Positions 61,331-64,000 of a stretch of DNA of 64,000 nt are shown piece after piece. The stretch is taken from the NCBI GenBank assembly GCA_029204045.2, contig CM055066.1, positions 51,900,991-51,964,990 on the forward strand, read 5' to 3'. A program made the translations under genes and the position numbers. The first letter of the stretch is position 1. Every line of letters begins with the position of its first letter. Origin of the DNA: Tillandsia leiboldiana (Eukaryota; Streptophyta; Magnoliopsida; Poales; Bromeliaceae). The notes under the pieces were generated by a model. It saw only the letters and a list, made by a program, of their open reading frames with translations. It did no database searches and was not told where the DNA came from.

Positions 61331-62263
61331 TGGCATTTCGGTAATTTACACGAACTGAGAGGCGAGTTTTATATCTCTCCTCGAAAAATTTGATCTTATT
61401 TTTGATTTTTTTTTTAAGAAAAAAAATAATAAGTATTCAGGAGCCCCCTCAACTATTTATTATTTTTCTTTTGACACCTCAGCTTTTACTTTTGTTTTAG
61501 TGAATTAGTAGTTTTGAAGACACTGTTAATTTTCACAAAAGATCAATAGTTAAAAAAGAATAATAATTTGTTGAGTGGGCATTACAAAATAAATAAATTA
61601 ATTAAATTAGAAATAATTTATTGTAGGGGGGTGAGGTGGATTTATCTGTAAATATGTGTGTATTGCTGGGTACAGTCACATGTATACATGTATGTGTTAA
61701 GATGCTTGATTCATATAGATTGGAAATGTAACACTCATTTATGTATGTTCCTATTTTTATCTTCTTCTTTTTTAAATTTAAACATGATTTTCAAATTACA
61801 TGCATTTGCAACTACACTGCATCTACCGCGTTACATCTGGTACATCGAATTATATGGATGATTTCAATTTAATCAATCGACTAATCAAACCTTGAATTCA
61901 ACACACTTGATTGCCTATACGTCACATCTTCTGTGGGTAGAAAATTTTTGCACACGAGCGTGAATAATTTGCGTCATAATTTGTTTTTACTAACCTGCTT
62001 TATTTCATTAAATAGAGAGATGGGTCCTAGCCCAGGTCAGTTTGGGCCTATAGTTAGTCCTACACATATAAAATTATTTTTCACTTTAAAGCAAAAAAAA
62101 AAAAAAAAAAAAAAAGTTCATAAGAGAGAGATTCCAGAATTAAATCCACAAAATGAAAAATGTTGGTGTTTTATTAATTCAATTCATCATTTCTTTCCTA
62201 ACCAATATATTTGTAACCAATGAAATTATAATGTATCGTATTTTGGCTAAATTGACAAACAAT
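61331..62263. other. Downstream of GeBP gene; AT-rich
   Basis: 3' UTR of the GeBP gene, then AT-rich sequence with a poly-A at 62093-62115. No supported gene. Confidence 0.4.
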
Positions 62264-62493
62264 CATTACAACAAAACTATGCTATAGCGACAATTTGAAG
62301 TGTTGCTAAAAATTAAAAAAAATATCGACACTTGTCATTAGTGTCGTTATATGTGCCGTTGCTATGATGTATAGCGATACATTATTATAATTTGTTCTTA
62401 TAATCTAATTTTGGATATAGATGGACTATAAATGAAATATTTATAAAAAAATGGCACAAATATGTGTCACTATAACCTAATTTTGTTGTAGTG
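62264..62493. mobile_element. CACTA-like MITE
   Basis: Left end cattacaacaaaactatgct; right end ...cctaattttgttgtagtg, the inverse of CACTACAACAAAATTAGG. Internal tagcgacaatttgaa and gtgtcgttatatgtgccgtt. Flanks aat/aac differ at one base. Confidence 0.65.
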
Positions 62494-63240
62494 AACTTAC
62501 GTCAGGCATAATTGAAATAGGTTTAGAGAAGCCTAAACTGCGTTTGGATCGAATTGAAATCAATACGAAATCAATAGGATTGAAGCGGGAAATGTTTCGA
62601 AATGTCAAAGAGGGTGTCCCAACCATCTTTTGGACTCCCAACTCGAGAGCTTGGTTGTGCGTACGAATGAAGTTGCTTTTTCATATGCTTTACAATTTAA
62701 ACTCAGTCAGATGTTCTATAATTTTTAATCAAAATTAATTATAGAAATTAAAATTAATTTTGTAAAAATTATTTTTTCAACGGTCATGCCAGATTGACCC
62801 TATAATGAATCTTATTTGTGCCCTAGTGCATCTTTTATGAGATTCCTACCATATATACTTTGTTCCTAGAAAGGTACATGAATGTAATAAATGTACTCTA
62901 CATTGCCTGGTTGGGTTGTATTATTGTTGTACATTATATTATTTTTTTTTATATATATTATGCACCAAAACTTAGTTGTCAAATTGTATCAAGTATGTGT
63001 TTAACTGTTATGTAATTGCATATTGAGAAATTGCAAAAAAAAACATAGGTGGTTCACAATTTAATTCGATTAATAATTAATTTCTTTTGTGAGCTAGGTT
63101 TTATTTTTTACGGGTCACTTACTTTAAAACTACTCTATTGTACGTACGTTTAATCATCTTAATTTTTTGGATTTAACAATTGCTCAAAATACTATAGCTA
63201 AATTAAAAATTCTAGTCATATTATATTAATTTTACATATA
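62494..63240. other. Gene-free AT-rich interval
   Basis: No coding motif or element end recognised. Confidence 0.4.
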
Positions 63241-64000
63241 AAAACTATCACAAATTTTGTGGTGTTACATCTTTACGAGCAACTAGTTTTGCTTTGAATG
63301 TGTATTTCGTATATTTTTGTTAAAAGAACTGGTTTTGGTGAATATGAAGTAGTTTAAAAATATATTTGGCACGAATATGACATAGTTTAGAAATATTGTA
63401 ATTCGATTATATAATTCCTCCACAAATAACCATTTTTGCTGGGAACGCGAATTTGTATATTTTTTTTCTTTTAAATGAACTAGTATTGGCGCGAATAGGA
63501 CATAGTTACTGGCGTTGGCACGAAGAACGTATTTTCGTTAGAATAACTGGTTTTGACGCGAAGATGTAGTCACTGATTTTGATGTGAACATGACGCGGTT
63601 TAGAAATATACGTATCATTAATAGAAATATTGTAATTCAATTATATAATTTCTCTGTAAATAATCATTTTTGCTGCGAACGCGAATTTATACATTTTTTC
63701 TCTTAAAAGAGCTAGTGTTCACGCGAATATATAGGGCGTGGTTACTGGCGTTGGCGCGAAGGACGTATTTCCGTTAGAATAACTGATTTTGGCGCGAAGA
63801 TGTAGTCACTGATTTTAGCGCGAAGATGTAGTCACTGATTTTGGCGCGAACATGACTCAATTTAGAAATATACGTATCGTTAATAGAAATATTATAATTC
63901 GATTATATAATTTTCCTGCAAATAACTATTTTTGATGCGAACGAGAATTTGTACATTTTTTCTTTTAAAAGAATTAGTGTTGGCACGAATAGGACGTAGT
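63241..64000. repeat. Degenerate tandem array, units of roughly 250-300 bp with TTGGCGCGAA-type motifs
   Basis: The block tagaaatattgtaattcgat tatataatt...ctgcaaataaccatttttgc...gcgaatttgtacattttttc recurs at about 63390, 63630 and 63885. Between copies, short repeats of gattttggcgcgaagatgtagtcact type occur two or three times. The array runs off the right edge, so its length and period are uncertain. Confidence 0.75.

Noticed and set aside
60707..61336. 209-residue minus-strand ORF and other-frame ORFs over the GeBP gene
   Set aside because: GC-rich shadow frames. The plus frame at 60734 carries a complete DUF573 domain and ends in a stop.

Overview
This is eukaryotic, almost certainly plant nuclear DNA. 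The genes are split by GT-AG introns, large stretches are AT-rich and full of (TA)n runs and miniature transposons, and the proteins belong to plant families (X8/plasmodesmal, CIPK, RADIALIS-like, CHUP1-like, GeBP, BAHD). GC-rich first exons and the repeat types suggest a monocot, perhaps a commelinid such as pineapple; the species is a guess. No prokaryotic operon, CRISPR array or rRNA/tRNA gene was seen.

Layout. 1-1305 (+): 3' part of an X8-domain (plasmodesmal callose-binding type) gene. 2433-6487 (-), with untranslated exons to about 8.2 kb: a hAT-transposase-derived gene with two BED zinc fingers, DUF659 and a hAT dimerisation domain. 9551-13714 (-): RCL1, the 18S rRNA-processing factor, 6 exons. 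17236-17562 (-): a RADIALIS-like single-MYB protein. 18.6-19.8 kb: a dead L1-type LINE. 23254-30744 (-): a CIPK1-like calcium-signalling kinase in 13 exons, with introns holding small LTR elements. 31-38 kb: gene-free transposon nest. 38.45-41.55 kb (+): a two-exon BAHD acyltransferase pseudogene. 41.6-54.3 kb: gene-free, repeats. 54390-56757 (+): a CHUP1/IPGA1-like coiled-coil protein. 57235-59730 (-): a DHHC S-acyltransferase, convergent with the former. 60734-61330 (+): an intronless GeBP-family regulator, divergent from the S-acyltransferase. 61.4-64 kb: a CACTA-like MITE and a degenerate tandem array with repeated TTGGCGCGAA-type motifs.

The genes are unrelated single-copy loci and show no clustered pathway. 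The richest layer is the mobile DNA. Reading element ends and flanks by eye assigned many copies to superfamilies: Mutator-like MITEs with perfect 9-bp target duplications (at least four families, one built of five consecutive hairpins), hAT-like MITEs with 8-bp duplications, Tourist-like with TTA, CACTA-like with 3 bp, a TRIM with a perfect 5-bp duplication plus PBS and PPT, and a very small LTR element whose internal region is only about 44 bp. Exon models were derived by hand from splice signals, reading-frame continuity and recalled family sequences; every gene closes in frame, but none was checked against transcripts or databases.
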